Assembly (NCBI RefSeq): GCF_900112425.1
Contig: NZ_FOLP01000009.1
Location: forward strand, 124,001-188,000
DNA length: 64,000 bases
Reading direction: 5' to 3'
Origin: Variovorax sp. OK212
Lineage (GTDB): Bacteria > Pseudomonadota > Gammaproteobacteria > Burkholderiales > Burkholderiaceae_C
Part shown: one piece after another, positions 8,267 to 16,223 of the stretch
How the letters are laid out: every line of letters begins with the position of its first letter
How positions within the stretch are numbered: the stretch's first letter is position 1
Made by a program: the position numbers and the translations under genes
Notes under the pieces: generated by a model
Database searches by the model: none
The model's input: only the letters and a program-made list of their open reading frames with translations
What the model was told of the DNA's origin: nothing

Positions 8267-8710
8267 CACCTGCGACTTGGTGGTCATGCCGCGGATGCCG
8301 CCGTCGATGCGCACTTCGCTGCCGTTGGCGTTCTTGGTGTTGGTGAGCGCGCCGTCGGCCGCGCTGGTCAGGCCGAGGTTGATGCCGGCGTTGATCATGG
8401 CCGTGTTCATCGAGCGCTCGGTCGGGTAGGCGCCGTTGACCGACTCGTCCTTCCAGCCCTTCGTGTCGCCCAGCTTGGCGTCGGGCTTGGCGTCGCCGGC
8501 GAACATCGCGTTGGCCGCATTCAGCCCGGCCAGGACGTCGTTGAGCTTGCTGATCTGGCCGTTGCGGTTCTGGACTTCCTGGATCTGGGAGTTCAGCTGG
8601 GCGTCCAGCAGCTGGGTGCGCTGCTGCTGGACCATCATCAGGGCCGTTTCCAGGTCCATCGACTGGATGTTGACGTTCGAGACGCCTTGGATGTTGCCGA
8701 TGCTGCTCAT
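8090..8710 (-). CDS. T3SS filament/needle-tip protein, Bsp22/EspA-like (copy 1)
   Basis: A 206-residue paralogue of the neighbouring filament protein with the same N-terminal helix (NIQSMDLETALMMVQQQRTQ) and the same C-terminal 59 residues, but a different central segment with a distinct set of loops (about residues 75-140). In EspA/Bsp22 proteins this central part faces the filament exterior. Two copies could give a mixed filament or antigenic variety, or serve as tip and filament subunits respectively; the sequence alone does not decide. It is the second gene of the operon that starts at 9079. Confidence 0.82.
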   Translation of the reverse strand: MSSIGNIQGVSNVNIQSMDLETALMMVQQQRTQLLDAQLNSQIQEVQNRNGQISKLNDVLAGLNAANAMFAGDAKPDAKLGDTKGWKDESVNGAYPTERSMNTAMINAGINLGLTSAADGALTNTKNANGSEVRIDGGIRGMTTKSQVDAAIAKVKGQIDSLGNSQQMDMLRLQSLTNKRNEAFDVMTNFVKKMQESRSSIIGNMR

Positions 8711-8782
8711 GGTGTGTGCGTGTCTGAAGGGGACGGAGGGGGCTGTACGGGCTGAATGGGGGAGGCGAGGGCGGCGGCGGCC

Positions 8783-9079
8783 TCAGACCATCGGACGCGG
8801 GCGGCGCGGCGCGGTGCCGGTGGGGGCGGCGTTGAACGAGGCGCGGGCCTGTTCTTCGCGGGTTTCCTGCTCGACGGCGTCCATGTCGGCCTTGAAGGCG
8901 GCGTTGGCTTCCTCGTGGTGGCGGGCCGTCATCTGGCCTTCCAGCACGGTGCGGACCTTCTCGGGGTTCAGGCCCTGGTCGCGAAAGAACTGTTCGCTGC
9001 TGGCGACGGACTGCTGGGCCTGGTCGATCAGCGCCTGGGCCTTGGCGATGATCTCGGAGGGGTTGTTCGATGCGGCCAT
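8783..9079 (-). CDS. Small helical protein leading the T3SS translocon operon
   Basis: A 98-residue protein of unknown family. Residues 5-75 are predicted helical (EIIAKAQALIDQAQQSVASS; VRTVLEGQMTARHHEEANA) and the C-terminus is Pro/Arg-rich (GTAPRRPRPMV). It is first in the leftward operon, 82 bases downstream of a hrp-box-like promoter, with ATG at 9079 behind CCAGGAGAAACG. Position directly before the filament genes suggests a filament chaperone or a small secreted or regulatory protein, but I do not recognise it. Confidence 0.7.
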   Translation of the reverse strand: MAASNNPSEIIAKAQALIDQAQQSVASSEQFFRDQGLNPEKVRTVLEGQMTARHHEEANAAFKADMDAVEQETREEQARASFNAAPTGTAPRRPRPMV

Positions 9080-9160
9080 GGGTCGTTTCTCCTGGGTTTG
9101 AAGGGCTTGACGGGTGTCAGGGGGTGCTGCGGGGCGGACGGTGCTCGTCCAGACAGGGGG

Positions 9161-9188
9161 TAAGTAACCCGTGCCGCGCGGCGGTTCC
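9161..9188 (-). promoter_or_regulatory. hrp-box-like promoter, leftward T3SS operon
   Basis: On the minus strand GGAACC (9188-9183) is followed after exactly 15 bases by TTACTTA (9167-9161). This resembles the hrp box GGAACC-N15/16-CCACNNA recognised by HrpL-type ECF sigma factors, with TTAC in place of CCAC and the final A kept. It lies 82 bases before the first gene of the filament/translocon/basal-body operon and back-to-back with a matching rightward site. Confidence 0.72.
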
Positions 9189-9222
9189 AAACGCCGGCAA
9201 ACTTTTTTGCTCCTCTCTTGCT

Positions 9223-9250
9223 GGAACCATCGGCGGGCGCCGGTTACACA
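9223..9250 (+). promoter_or_regulatory. hrp-box-like promoter, sctW operon
   Basis: GGAACC (9223-9228), 15 bases, then TTACACA (9244-9250), the same layout as three other sites in the window. It lies 87 bases before the sctW start and diverges from the leftward site at 9161-9188, so one intergenic region would fire both arms of the T3SS locus with one ECF sigma factor. Confidence 0.72.
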
Positions 9251-9336
9251 CCCGGGGCACGCACGCATGCGGGTGTGCACGCTTTCGGTGCCTCCCGCCG
9301 TCCTGCTGCCCCCGGTTGCCCCCTTGCATGGGTCCT

Positions 9337-10467
9337 ATGTCCAGAATCGACCTTCCCCCCTCATCCACGCCCTCGTTCGACACCGGCATGCGCCAGGCCG
9401 GCCCCGGCGCAGGCGACGCCGCGCTCGCCGGGCGCCTCGGCGGCCAGCAGGTCGCGGTCGACGACGGTCCCGACATGCTGGCCGACGCGGCCGAGGAAAT
9501 CAGCCTGCACCACTCGGAAAAGGCCGAGAGCAAGCACACCGCCGAGCGCAAGAAGGAGCTCTACCAGGCCCTGCCGCTCATGGCGCCGGAGGCCATCGAG
9601 GCCTACATGGACGCCGCCCAGTCGGGCGACGACACCGAAAAGCTCGCCGCGCTGGCCAAGCGCATGCTGTCGGGCTCGGGCGATCCGGCGGCGCTGGCGC
9701 GCCAGGCCTTCGGCCAGCCGACCCAGCAGTACCTGGGCCTGCAGTACGCGCTGCAGCAGGGCGAGCGAGAAGGCGCCTCGGGCGACACGCTCGACGCCAT
9801 CCGCGAGGCGCTGGCCGACCTCGAGATGGACCACGGCCCCGGCATCCGGGCCGACCTGAACACCATCGGCACCGCCGCCGAGGGGGCGATGAACGCCGCC
9901 GACGTGGCCGGTTTCCAGGCCACCTACCGCGACGTGGTGCTCGGCGACGCCACCCTGTCGGGCACGCTGAAGCTGGCGCTGGAGCGTTTCGGCGACGGCG
10001 ATTTCGCCGCCGGCCTGGACCGCCTCACGCGCGCCCTGGGCCAGGACCTGGCCGCCGCGCGCCCGTCCACCGACGCGAACCGGCTGCAGGGGCTGGTGCG
10101 CGACCTGTACCACCTGGGCGTGGCCGCCACCGTGCTGGACGGCTGCGGCGAGCTGCTCGCCACGCTGGCGGGGCGCCACGGCGGCGACGTTCCCGCCTCG
10201 GCCGCCGGCAAGCCCGCGGCCGTCGCGCTGATGCAGGACCTGGTGGGCGTGAGCGGCGAGAAATGGGTGGCTGCCAGCCGTTTTTCGGCCATGGCCGAAA
10301 AGCACGGCGCCGCGGCGCCGAACGTGGCGATCGGCTTTCTCACCGGCGTGAAGGTGCTGCTGCGCGACATGCCGGTGCAGGTGTTCGCCGACGGCGAGCA
10401 GCGCCAGGGTGTTTTTCAGGCCGCGCAGGAAGCGCTGGATACGGCCATCGACCGCGAGGAATATTGA
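9337..10467 (+). CDS. sctW: T3SS gatekeeper SctW (YopN/InvE/BopN family)
   Basis: A 376-residue gatekeeper that delays effector export until translocators are secreted or host contact is sensed. The HrpJ/InvE-like helical domain spans about residues 45-330 (for example AEEISLHHSEKAESKHTAE, YLGLQYALQQGEREGASG), followed by a C-terminal TyeA-like part (GEKWVAASRFSAMAEKHGAA; FLTGVKVLLRDMPVQVF). The protein therefore seems to combine the YopN- and TyeA-like parts, as in InvE. ATG at 9337 is preferred over the in-frame ATG at 9328, although both are possible. Its chaperone candidate follows 5 bases later. Confidence 0.88.
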   Translation: MSRIDLPPSSTPSFDTGMRQAGPGAGDAALAGRLGGQQVAVDDGPDMLADAAEEISLHHSEKAESKHTAERKKELYQALPLMAPEAIEAYMDAAQSGDDTEKLAALAKRMLSGSGDPAALARQAFGQPTQQYLGLQYALQQGEREGASGDTLDAIREALADLEMDHGPGIRADLNTIGTAAEGAMNAADVAGFQATYRDVVLGDATLSGTLKLALERFGDGDFAAGLDRLTRALGQDLAAARPSTDANRLQGLVRDLYHLGVAATVLDGCGELLATLAGRHGGDVPASAAGKPAAVALMQDLVGVSGEKWVAASRFSAMAEKHGAAAPNVAIGFLTGVKVLLRDMPVQVFADGEQRQGVFQAAQEALDTAIDREEY

Positions 10468-10472
10468 TCAGC

Positions 10473-10856
10473 ATGCAGACACTTCAAGAAGCATTGGCCG
10501 ATTTCGGACACGGCATGGGCATGAACGGCCGGCTGTCGCCGGGCGAGGGCGGCGGCACGCAGCTGCGCTTCGAGTCCGGCGCGGTGCTGGGTGTCGCGCC
10601 CCAGGGCGAGCACGTGGTGGTGCACCTGTGGGAGCCGGTGCGCCACGACGCCGCGCGCCTGCTGCTGCGCGCCATGAAGCTCGCGGGCAGCGCCGAAAGC
10701 GCCGAGGCCGCGGTGCAGCCCGGCCTGCGCAGCACCGCCGACGGCGACTGGCTGGTGCTGGGCACCCGCTTTCCGCTGGCCGAGTGCAGCGCCCGCCGGC
10801 TGCACGCCGCCGCCGCGCGGCTGCGCGAGGCTTTCGAGCGCGTGGGATCGGCCTGA
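10473..10856 (+). CDS. SycN/CesT-like T3SS chaperone next to sctW
   Basis: A 127-residue small acidic-to-neutral alpha/beta protein directly after sctW. The pattern of an N-terminal helix (MQTLQEALADFGHGMGM), beta strands (TQLRFESGAVLGVAPQGEHV), a long helix and a closing helix (ARRLHAAAARLREAF) fits the class I chaperone fold used by SycN/YscB for YopN. The SctW gatekeeper is the likely partner. No other family is suggested by the sequence. Confidence 0.75.
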   Translation: MQTLQEALADFGHGMGMNGRLSPGEGGGTQLRFESGAVLGVAPQGEHVVVHLWEPVRHDAARLLLRAMKLAGSAESAEAAVQPGLRSTADGDWLVLGTRFPLAECSARRLHAAAARLREAFERVGSA

Positions 10857-10882
10857 TGGCCGCAAGCCCGTGGCCGGCGGAT

Positions 10883-10910
10883 GGAACTTCCGCCGCGGCG
10901 CCGTTACTGA
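10883..10910 (+). promoter_or_regulatory. hrp-box-like promoter, sctXYVD operon
   Basis: GGAACT (10883-10888), 15 bases, TTACTGA (10904-10910). It matches the other three sites except T for C at the sixth position. It lies in the 174-base gap before sctX, with the start codon 121 bases downstream, so the XYVD(EF) block probably has its own promoter besides read-through from sctW. Confidence 0.68.
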
Positions 10911-11030
10911 CGCAGGCACGGCGCTGCCGCGGCCTGGCTGCGGCGGCTTGTGCCGCGGCCGCCGGAACGCAGGCACCGGCCGCATCGGGTCTTTGCGTCT
11001 TTCCCGTCTTTCCATCAACCCGGAGCTCGC

Positions 11031-11459
11031 ATGTCTGACATGAAACTGGGCGGACTCGCCTTCGATCGCGGCATCGACCGGGTCACCTACGCCCGCCAGG
11101 ACGCGGGCACCGCCTTGCCCGAGCGCGGCGAGGCCGCCCCGCCCGACGTGGGCAGCCGCCCGCAGCTGGACGCGCTGCTGTCGCGCCCCTCGCTGGACGA
11201 CGGGCTGGAGGAAGCCATTCGCCCGCAGCTGGAAAACCGCGACCTGCTGGCGCCCGCGCGCTTTCGCCAGGCGCTGGACGGCGCGCTGGCGCAGCTGCGC
11301 GAGACCGCCGAGCGCATGCAGCCCGCGGCCGAAGCCGCCGGCAACGACACCGGCACCGAGCAGCTGCGCGTGGTGAACCGCGCCGCCCGGCTGCTGAACG
11401 AGGAATGCGGCCTGCGCGACCTGCTCCAGATGTACCGCAGCGTGCTGTACCAGGGCTAG
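11031..11459 (+). CDS. sctX: T3SS early substrate SctX (YscX family)
   Basis: A 142-residue protein whose C-terminal half carries the YscX pattern, ending in RLLNEECGLRDLLQMYRSVLYQG-like family residues (seen here at about 118-142). YscX is exported early, is required for needle assembly, and binds YscY and the export gate SctV; here sctX, sctY and sctV are adjacent in that order. The N-terminal 45 residues are hydrophilic and variable. ATG at 11031 begins MSDMKLGGLAFDRGIDRV. Confidence 0.88.
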   Translation: MSDMKLGGLAFDRGIDRVTYARQDAGTALPERGEAAPPDVGSRPQLDALLSRPSLDDGLEEAIRPQLENRDLLAPARFRQALDGALAQLRETAERMQPAAEAAGNDTGTEQLRVVNRAARLLNEECGLRDLLQMYRSVLYQG

Positions 11460-11466
11460 GGCAGGA

Positions 11467-11868
11467 ATGAGCGACACCCCCGCGATGGCCGACACCCGCG
11501 TTCCGGCCGAACTGGAGCTGATGGACCTGCTCGGCTACATCTACCTGCAGCACGGGCGGCCCGACAAGGCCGCCGTGCTGCTGGCCGCGCGCGACGTGCT
11601 CGCGCCCGACGACACGCGCACGCTGCTGAGCCTGGCGCTGGCGCAGGTGCGCTCGGCCAAGCCGGCGCGCGCCATCGACACGCTGGACCGCCTCGCGCTG
11701 CTGGGCGCGATGGACGCGCCCTTCCACCTGGTGCGGGCGCAGGCCCTGCACGCCCTCGGGCGCAGCGACGAGGCCGCCGGTGCGATGCGCGCCTATGTCT
11801 CGATGCGCGCCACGCCCAACACCGCCACTGCCGCCACCCACGCCGCTGGCCTCGCCGCCCGTTCATGA
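11467..11868 (+). CDS. sctY: T3SS chaperone SctY (YscY family, TPR)
   Basis: A 133-residue TPR-type protein (LMDLLGYIYLQHGRPDKAAV; LLSLALAQVRSAKPARAIDT) matching YscY, the cytoplasmic partner of SctX. It starts seven bases after sctX, and its stop overlaps the sctV ATG as ATGA at 11865, suggesting translational coupling. The X-Y-V order is the one found in Yersinia, Pseudomonas and Bordetella systems. Confidence 0.88.
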   Translation: MSDTPAMADTRVPAELELMDLLGYIYLQHGRPDKAAVLLAARDVLAPDDTRTLLSLALAQVRSAKPARAIDTLDRLALLGAMDAPFHLVRAQALHALGRSDEAAGAMRAYVSMRATPNTATAATHAAGLAARS

Positions 11869-13970
11869 CCACCCTTGTTTCCAGCCGCCTGCAGCGCATC
11901 GTCCAGATCGCCACCAGCCGCAACGACCTGATCCTGGCCTTCTTCCTGGTGGCGGTCATCTTCATGATGATCCTGCCGCTGCCGACCTGGCTGGTCGACA
12001 CGCTGATCGGCATCAACATGACGATCTCGGCCATCCTGCTGATGGTGGCCATGTACCTGCCGTCGCCGCTGGCGTTCTCGTCGTTCCCCTCGGTGCTGCT
12101 GGTGACCACGCTGTTCCGCCTGGGCATCTCGATCGCCACCACGCGGCTGATCCTGCTGCAGGGCGACGCGGGCCACATCATCCTGACCTTCGGCAACTTC
12201 GTGGTCGGCGGCAACCTGGTGGTGGGCCTGGTGGTGTTCCTGATCCTGACCATCGTGCAGTTCGTGGTGATCACCAAGGGCGCCGAGCGCGTGGCCGAAG
12301 TGGCGGCGCGTTTCTCGCTGGACGCCATGCCGGGCAAGCAGATGTCGATCGACGGCGACATGCGCGCCGGCACCATCGACATGGACGAGGCCAAGCGCCG
12401 CCGCAACATCGTCGAGAAGGAAAGCCAGCTCTACGGCGCCATGGACGGCGCCATGAAGTTCGTCAAGGGCGACGCCATCGCGGGCCTGATCATCGTGGCC
12501 GTGAACCTGCTGGGCGGCATCGTCATCGGCACCATGCAGCGCGGCATGACCGCGGCCGACGCGGCCAAGACGTACTCGGTGCTGACCATCGGCGACGGCC
12601 TGATCGCGCAGATCCCGGCGCTGTTCATCGCCATCTGCGCCGGCATGATCGTCACGCGCGTGCAGACCGGCGACGAGCCCTCCAACGTGGGCAAGGACAT
12701 CGGCGCGCAGGTGCTGGGCCAGCCGCGCGCGCTGCTCATCGCCGCCGCCGTGGCGCTCGGGCTGGGGCTGATCCCGGGCATGCCGCTCACGGTGTTCGGC
12801 GTGCTGGCCGCGGTGATCGGCACCATCGGCTTCGTGCTGATGCGCGGCACGCGGCGCGTGGTCGACGAGAAGACCGGCGAGGTGACCGAGGTGCCCGCGC
12901 TGCAGCCGGCCGGCGAGAAGCGCGCCAAGCCCAAGACCGACGGCAGCGAGGAGTTCGCGCCCACCGTGCCGCTGCTGATGGACGTGGCCTCGGCGCTGCA
13001 GACCAGCTTCGACGCCGAGGTGCTCAACGAGGAGCTGCTGAAGATCCGCCGCGCGCTGTACTTCGACCTGGGCGTGCCGTTCCCCGGCATCCAGCTGCGC
13101 TTCAACGACGCGCTGCCGGTGGAGAGCTACAACATCCTGCTGTCCGAGGTGCCGGTGTCGCAGGGGCGCCTGCGCCCCGGCTACCTGCTGGTGCGCGAGA
13201 CGACGCAGAACCTCGACGCGCTGCAGGTGCCGCACGAGGCCGACCGCAAGTTCCTGCCGCACATTCCCACCATCTGGGTGGCGGGCGCGCAGCGCGAGAC
13301 GCTCACGCGCGCGGGCATTCCGTTCATGGACCCGAGCCAGGTGCTCACGTACCATCTGGCCTTCGTGCTCAAGAAGTACTCGGCCGACTTCATCGGCATC
13401 CAGGAGACGCGCTTCCTGCTGGGCGCGATGGAAGGGCGCTTCCCCGACCTGGTGAAGGAGTCGACGCGGGTGCTGCCGATCCAGAAGATCGCGGAAATCC
13501 TGCAGCGGCTGGTGTCCGAAGACATCTCGGTGCGCAACCTGCGCGCCATTCTCGAGTCGCTGATCGAATGGGGCCAGAAGGAGAAGGACTCGGTGCTGCT
13601 GACCGAGTACGTGCGCTCCACGCTCAAGCGGCACATCAGCTACAAGTATTCGAGTGGGCAGAACGTGCTGCCCGCCTACCTGCTGGCGCCCAACATCGAG
13701 GACACCGTGCGCGGCGCGGTGCGCCAGACCTCGGCGGGCAGCTACCTCTCGCTGGACCCCGCGGTCAGCAAGAAGCTGGTGGACAACATCAAGCGCGCGG
13801 TGGGCGACCTGTCGGCCAGCACGCAGCGCCCGGTGCTGCTGACCTCCATGGACATCCGGCGCTACATGCGCAAGATGATCGAGCAGGACCTGTATGAGCT
13901 GCCGGTGCTCAGCTACCAGGAGCTGACGCAGGAAATCAACATCCAGCCCCTGGCGAGAATCGACCTGTGA
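11865..13970 (+). CDS. sctV: T3SS export gate protein SctV
   Basis: A 701-residue FHIPEP-family export gate (LcrD/BcrD/FlhA-like), normal length. Residues about 18-330 contain the membrane helices, beginning DLILAFFLVAVIFMMILPLP, with the family signature region near VVGGNLVVGLVVFLILTIVQ and a conserved cytosolic loop around SLDAMPGKQMSIDGD. Residues about 365-701 form the cytoplasmic ring that receives chaperone-substrate complexes. It is the most conserved protein of the cluster and fixes the system as a T3SS of the Ysc/Bsc class. Confidence 0.97.
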   Translation: MTTLVSSRLQRIVQIATSRNDLILAFFLVAVIFMMILPLPTWLVDTLIGINMTISAILLMVAMYLPSPLAFSSFPSVLLVTTLFRLGISIATTRLILLQGDAGHIILTFGNFVVGGNLVVGLVVFLILTIVQFVVITKGAERVAEVAARFSLDAMPGKQMSIDGDMRAGTIDMDEAKRRRNIVEKESQLYGAMDGAMKFVKGDAIAGLIIVAVNLLGGIVIGTMQRGMTAADAAKTYSVLTIGDGLIAQIPALFIAICAGMIVTRVQTGDEPSNVGKDIGAQVLGQPRALLIAAAVALGLGLIPGMPLTVFGVLAAVIGTIGFVLMRGTRRVVDEKTGEVTEVPALQPAGEKRAKPKTDGSEEFAPTVPLLMDVASALQTSFDAEVLNEELLKIRRALYFDLGVPFPGIQLRFNDALPVESYNILLSEVPVSQGRLRPGYLLVRETTQNLDALQVPHEADRKFLPHIPTIWVAGAQRETLTRAGIPFMDPSQVLTYHLAFVLKKYSADFIGIQETRFLLGAMEGRFPDLVKESTRVLPIQKIAEILQRLVSEDISVRNLRAILESLIEWGQKEKDSVLLTEYVRSTLKRHISYKYSSGQNVLPAYLLAPNIEDTVRGAVRQTSAGSYLSLDPAVSKKLVDNIKRAVGDLSASTQRPVLLTSMDIRRYMRKMIEQDLYELPVLSYQELTQEINIQPLARIDL

Positions 13971-15388
13971 GCGCGCGGGACAACTTCGACCTCGATCCGC
14001 TGGAGCTGCGCGTGCTCAGCGGGTGCCATGCGGGCGCGCACGTGGAAGTGGCCGACGGCATGACCGTCGGCCGCGACGAGTCGGCCGACATCGTGCTGAG
14101 CGACCTCGATCCGGCGCTGGGCACGGCGCTGCTCTCGCTGGCGTCCGACGGGCGCTGGTCGCTGGGCGGCGACGTCCAGGGCGTGCCGGCGCGCGCCGGC
14201 GCGGTGCGGCGCATCGGCGGGTTGTCGCTGAGCGTCAGCGCGGCGCGCGCGGCCTGGCCGGTGGTGGCTGCGGACGAAGACGAGGTGGCGTCGGTGGTAC
14301 CCGTGGCACCGATGGCACCGACGTCAGAAACGCGGCCGGTGGCGGTTGCGGCCTCGGCCGCCCCCGCGCTTGCCCCGGTCGCCGTGAATCCCCCGCGCGC
14401 CGAAGGCCGCTTCCAGAAGCTGGCGCGCTCGCCGCTGGGCATTGCCGCCGCCGTGCTGGCCGTGGCGCTGGTGGGCCTCGCGGTGTCGCTCGGCAGCGCC
14501 TCGCGGCCCGCGCCCGCGGCCTCCTTGCCGGCATCGGCCGAACCCCGCACCGCCGCCGCGCAACAGCAACTCATCAAGGACGTGAACCTCGCGGTCGCGC
14601 GCGTCGACCCGGCGCTGCGCCTGCAGGTCACGCCGATGCCCGACGGCCGCGTGAGCGTCGCGGGCTGGGTCGGCTCCAGCGCCGAATGGGACCGCATCGC
14701 CGACGCGCTCGGCGGCCTGCGCCCCATGCCCGTGATGCGGGTGCGCGAGATCGGCGACCTGCGCGACGAACTGCGCAGCCGCCTCGGCCCGCAGATGCGC
14801 CCGCTCGAATTCGAAGGCGCCGGCAGCGGCGCGCTGCGCGTGAAGGGGCTGGCCCTGAGCCCCGCCGACCGCGAGCGCCTGCTGGCGGACCTGCGCGCGA
14901 TGATGCCCGCCGGCGTGGAACTGCTCGACGGCCTGGAGCTGGCCGACCGCCAGGCCCCGGCCTTTGCCGGCATGCTGCGCGCGGCCGGTTTTTCCGACGC
15001 CAATGCGATGTGGGACGGCGACCAGATGGTGGCCAGCCTGCGGCTGTCCACCGCCGACCGCGGCCGCCTGGAGCAGGTGCTCGGGCAGTTCGGCAAGCGT
15101 TTTCCGGGGCTGATGTTCACTGTCGACGCACAACCCGCGCCCATTGCCGGCGCACCGCCCGTGTGGGCGCAGGCCGTGCGCGGCGCGCCGGGCGACGCCG
15201 TGCCGATGTCGCGCGCGGGCCTGCCGTTCCAGGTGCGCAGCGTGGCCGGCGGCGCCACGCCGGTGGTGCAGCTGGACGACGGCACGCGCCTGCTCGTCGG
15301 CGGCAGCATCGGCAACTGGCGGCTGGCCGCGGTCGAGCCCGACTACCTGGTGTTCGACGGCCCGCGCCGCGTCGCCGTGCTGCGCTGA
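13967..15388 (+). CDS. sctD: T3SS inner-membrane ring protein SctD
   Basis: A 473-residue YscD-family bitopic ring protein. Residues 1-95 form a divergent FHA-like cytoplasmic domain (LRVLSGCHAGAHVEVADGMT, GRDESADIVLSD), 100-150 is an Ala/Pro/Val linker, about 155-175 is the single membrane helix (IAAAVLAVALVGLAVSLG), and the rest is periplasmic with repeated ring-building modules. It starts with GTG at 13967 in a GTGA overlap with the sctV stop; no later start keeps the FHA domain. With SctJ it forms the inner-membrane rings. Confidence 0.9.
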   Translation: MSARDNFDLDPLELRVLSGCHAGAHVEVADGMTVGRDESADIVLSDLDPALGTALLSLASDGRWSLGGDVQGVPARAGAVRRIGGLSLSVSAARAAWPVVAADEDEVASVVPVAPMAPTSETRPVAVAASAAPALAPVAVNPPRAEGRFQKLARSPLGIAAAVLAVALVGLAVSLGSASRPAPAASLPASAEPRTAAAQQQLIKDVNLAVARVDPALRLQVTPMPDGRVSVAGWVGSSAEWDRIADALGGLRPMPVMRVREIGDLRDELRSRLGPQMRPLEFEGAGSGALRVKGLALSPADRERLLADLRAMMPAGVELLDGLELADRQAPAFAGMLRAAGFSDANAMWDGDQMVASLRLSTADRGRLEQVLGQFGKRFPGLMFTVDAQPAPIAGAPPVWAQAVRGAPGDAVPMSRAGLPFQVRSVAGGATPVVQLDDGTRLLVGGSIGNWRLAAVEPDYLVFDGPRRVAVLR

Positions 15389-15474
15389 GGCCCGGTCGGT
15401 CTCCTCGATCTGCTTGCCCTCGCCACCGAATTCCACTTTCGCATCGTCACCCTGAACCGGAGCCCCGCTTCCTC

Positions 15475-15783
15475 ATGCCAGACACCCTTCCTACCATCGG
15501 CCGCATTCCCTTGCCGTCCGCGCGCACCGAGGCGGCCGCCGAGCCGCTGAGCGACCTGCAGGCCGGCTTGCAGGGGCCCGACGGGCTGCGGGTGCGCACC
15601 GAGGCGACCGACCGGCTGATCGTGCTGGAGCGCAGCCTGCGCCAGGCGATGGCGGCGGGCAGCACGCCCGACGAATTCAGCTCGCTGGTGGCGGCCACCG
15701 ACGCCTGCGTGGCCGCGCGCGAGGTGCTGGAGCGCTACGCGCTGGAAGCCGCGCTGTCGGCGCCGGCACCGTTGCAGCGCTGA
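15475..15783 (+). CDS. Small protein between sctD and sctF (SctE candidate)
   Basis: A 102-residue Ala/Leu/Arg-rich helical protein. Position between sctD and the needle gene matches YscE/BscE, one of the two chaperones that keep SctF from polymerising in the cytoplasm. Residues 45-95 form two amphipathic helices (RLIVLERSLRQAMAAG; ACVAAREVLERYALEAAL), consistent with that small helical fold, although the protein is longer than the usual 65-90 residues. Assignment is by position and predicted structure. Confidence 0.6.
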   Translation: MPDTLPTIGRIPLPSARTEAAAEPLSDLQAGLQGPDGLRVRTEATDRLIVLERSLRQAMAAGSTPDEFSSLVAATDACVAAREVLERYALEAALSAPAPLQR

Positions 15784-15878
15784 GCCGGCCGGCATATTCT
15801 TCGACCGGCCGCATTTTTTCGATCAGTCCACCGCTTCCCTTCTTTTTTCTTCCTCAACCATCCTTTGCGAGGTTTTCC

Positions 15879-16127
15879 ATGGCCATCTCTTCCGTCGGCA
15901 ACAGCGTCACTTTCCAGTCGATCAACAACAGCGTGGCCAACGTCACGCAGCGCGCCGAAGCCAACCTGCAGACGCGCATTGCCGCGATGGGCGACAACCC
16001 CACCACGTCCGACCTGCTGGGCCTGCAGCAGGAAGTGCAGCAATGGAACATGTTCACGCAGATCCAGAGCACGCTGGTCAAGGAAGTGGCCGACGCGATG
16101 AAGGGCGTGATCCAGAAGGCGGCCTGA
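15879..16127 (+). CDS. sctF: T3SS needle subunit SctF
   Basis: An 82-residue needle protein of the YscF/PrgI/MxiH family, of exactly family size. It has the two-helix hairpin with the conserved turn near GDNPTTSDLLGLQQ (the usual P-S/T-D/N motif) and a C-terminal helix ending VADAMKGVIQKAA. The product is secreted early and polymerises into the extracellular needle. It is preceded by AGGTTTTCC rather than a strong Shine-Dalgarno and is followed after 23 bases by a strong terminator hairpin. Confidence 0.95.
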   Translation: MAISSVGNSVTFQSINNSVANVTQRAEANLQTRIAAMGDNPTTSDLLGLQQEVQQWNMFTQIQSTLVKEVADAMKGVIQKAA

Positions 16128-16150
16128 GCTCCAGGCCTCCAGACGCAAAA

Positions 16151-16174
16151 AAGGGCTGCCCGCGGGCAGCCCTT
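16151..16174. terminator. Bidirectional rho-independent-type hairpin
   Basis: A perfect 24-base palindrome (AAGGGCTGCCCG and its complement) lies between sctF and the convergent effector gene. It is preceded by AAAAA and followed by TTCTTGTT, giving a T-tract on either strand. It should end both transcripts. Confidence 0.88.
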
Positions 16175-16223
16175 CTTGTTGGTGGAGGCTGCACGCCTGC
16201 AGCCACCGAAGCGCCCGCAGCGT

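Noticed and set aside
11793..13634. 613-codon open frame on the minus strand opposite sctV
   Set aside because: Composition is His/Gln/Arg/Ala-rich with no domain pattern. It is the usual long antisense frame of very G+C-rich genes; sctV on the plus strand is certain.
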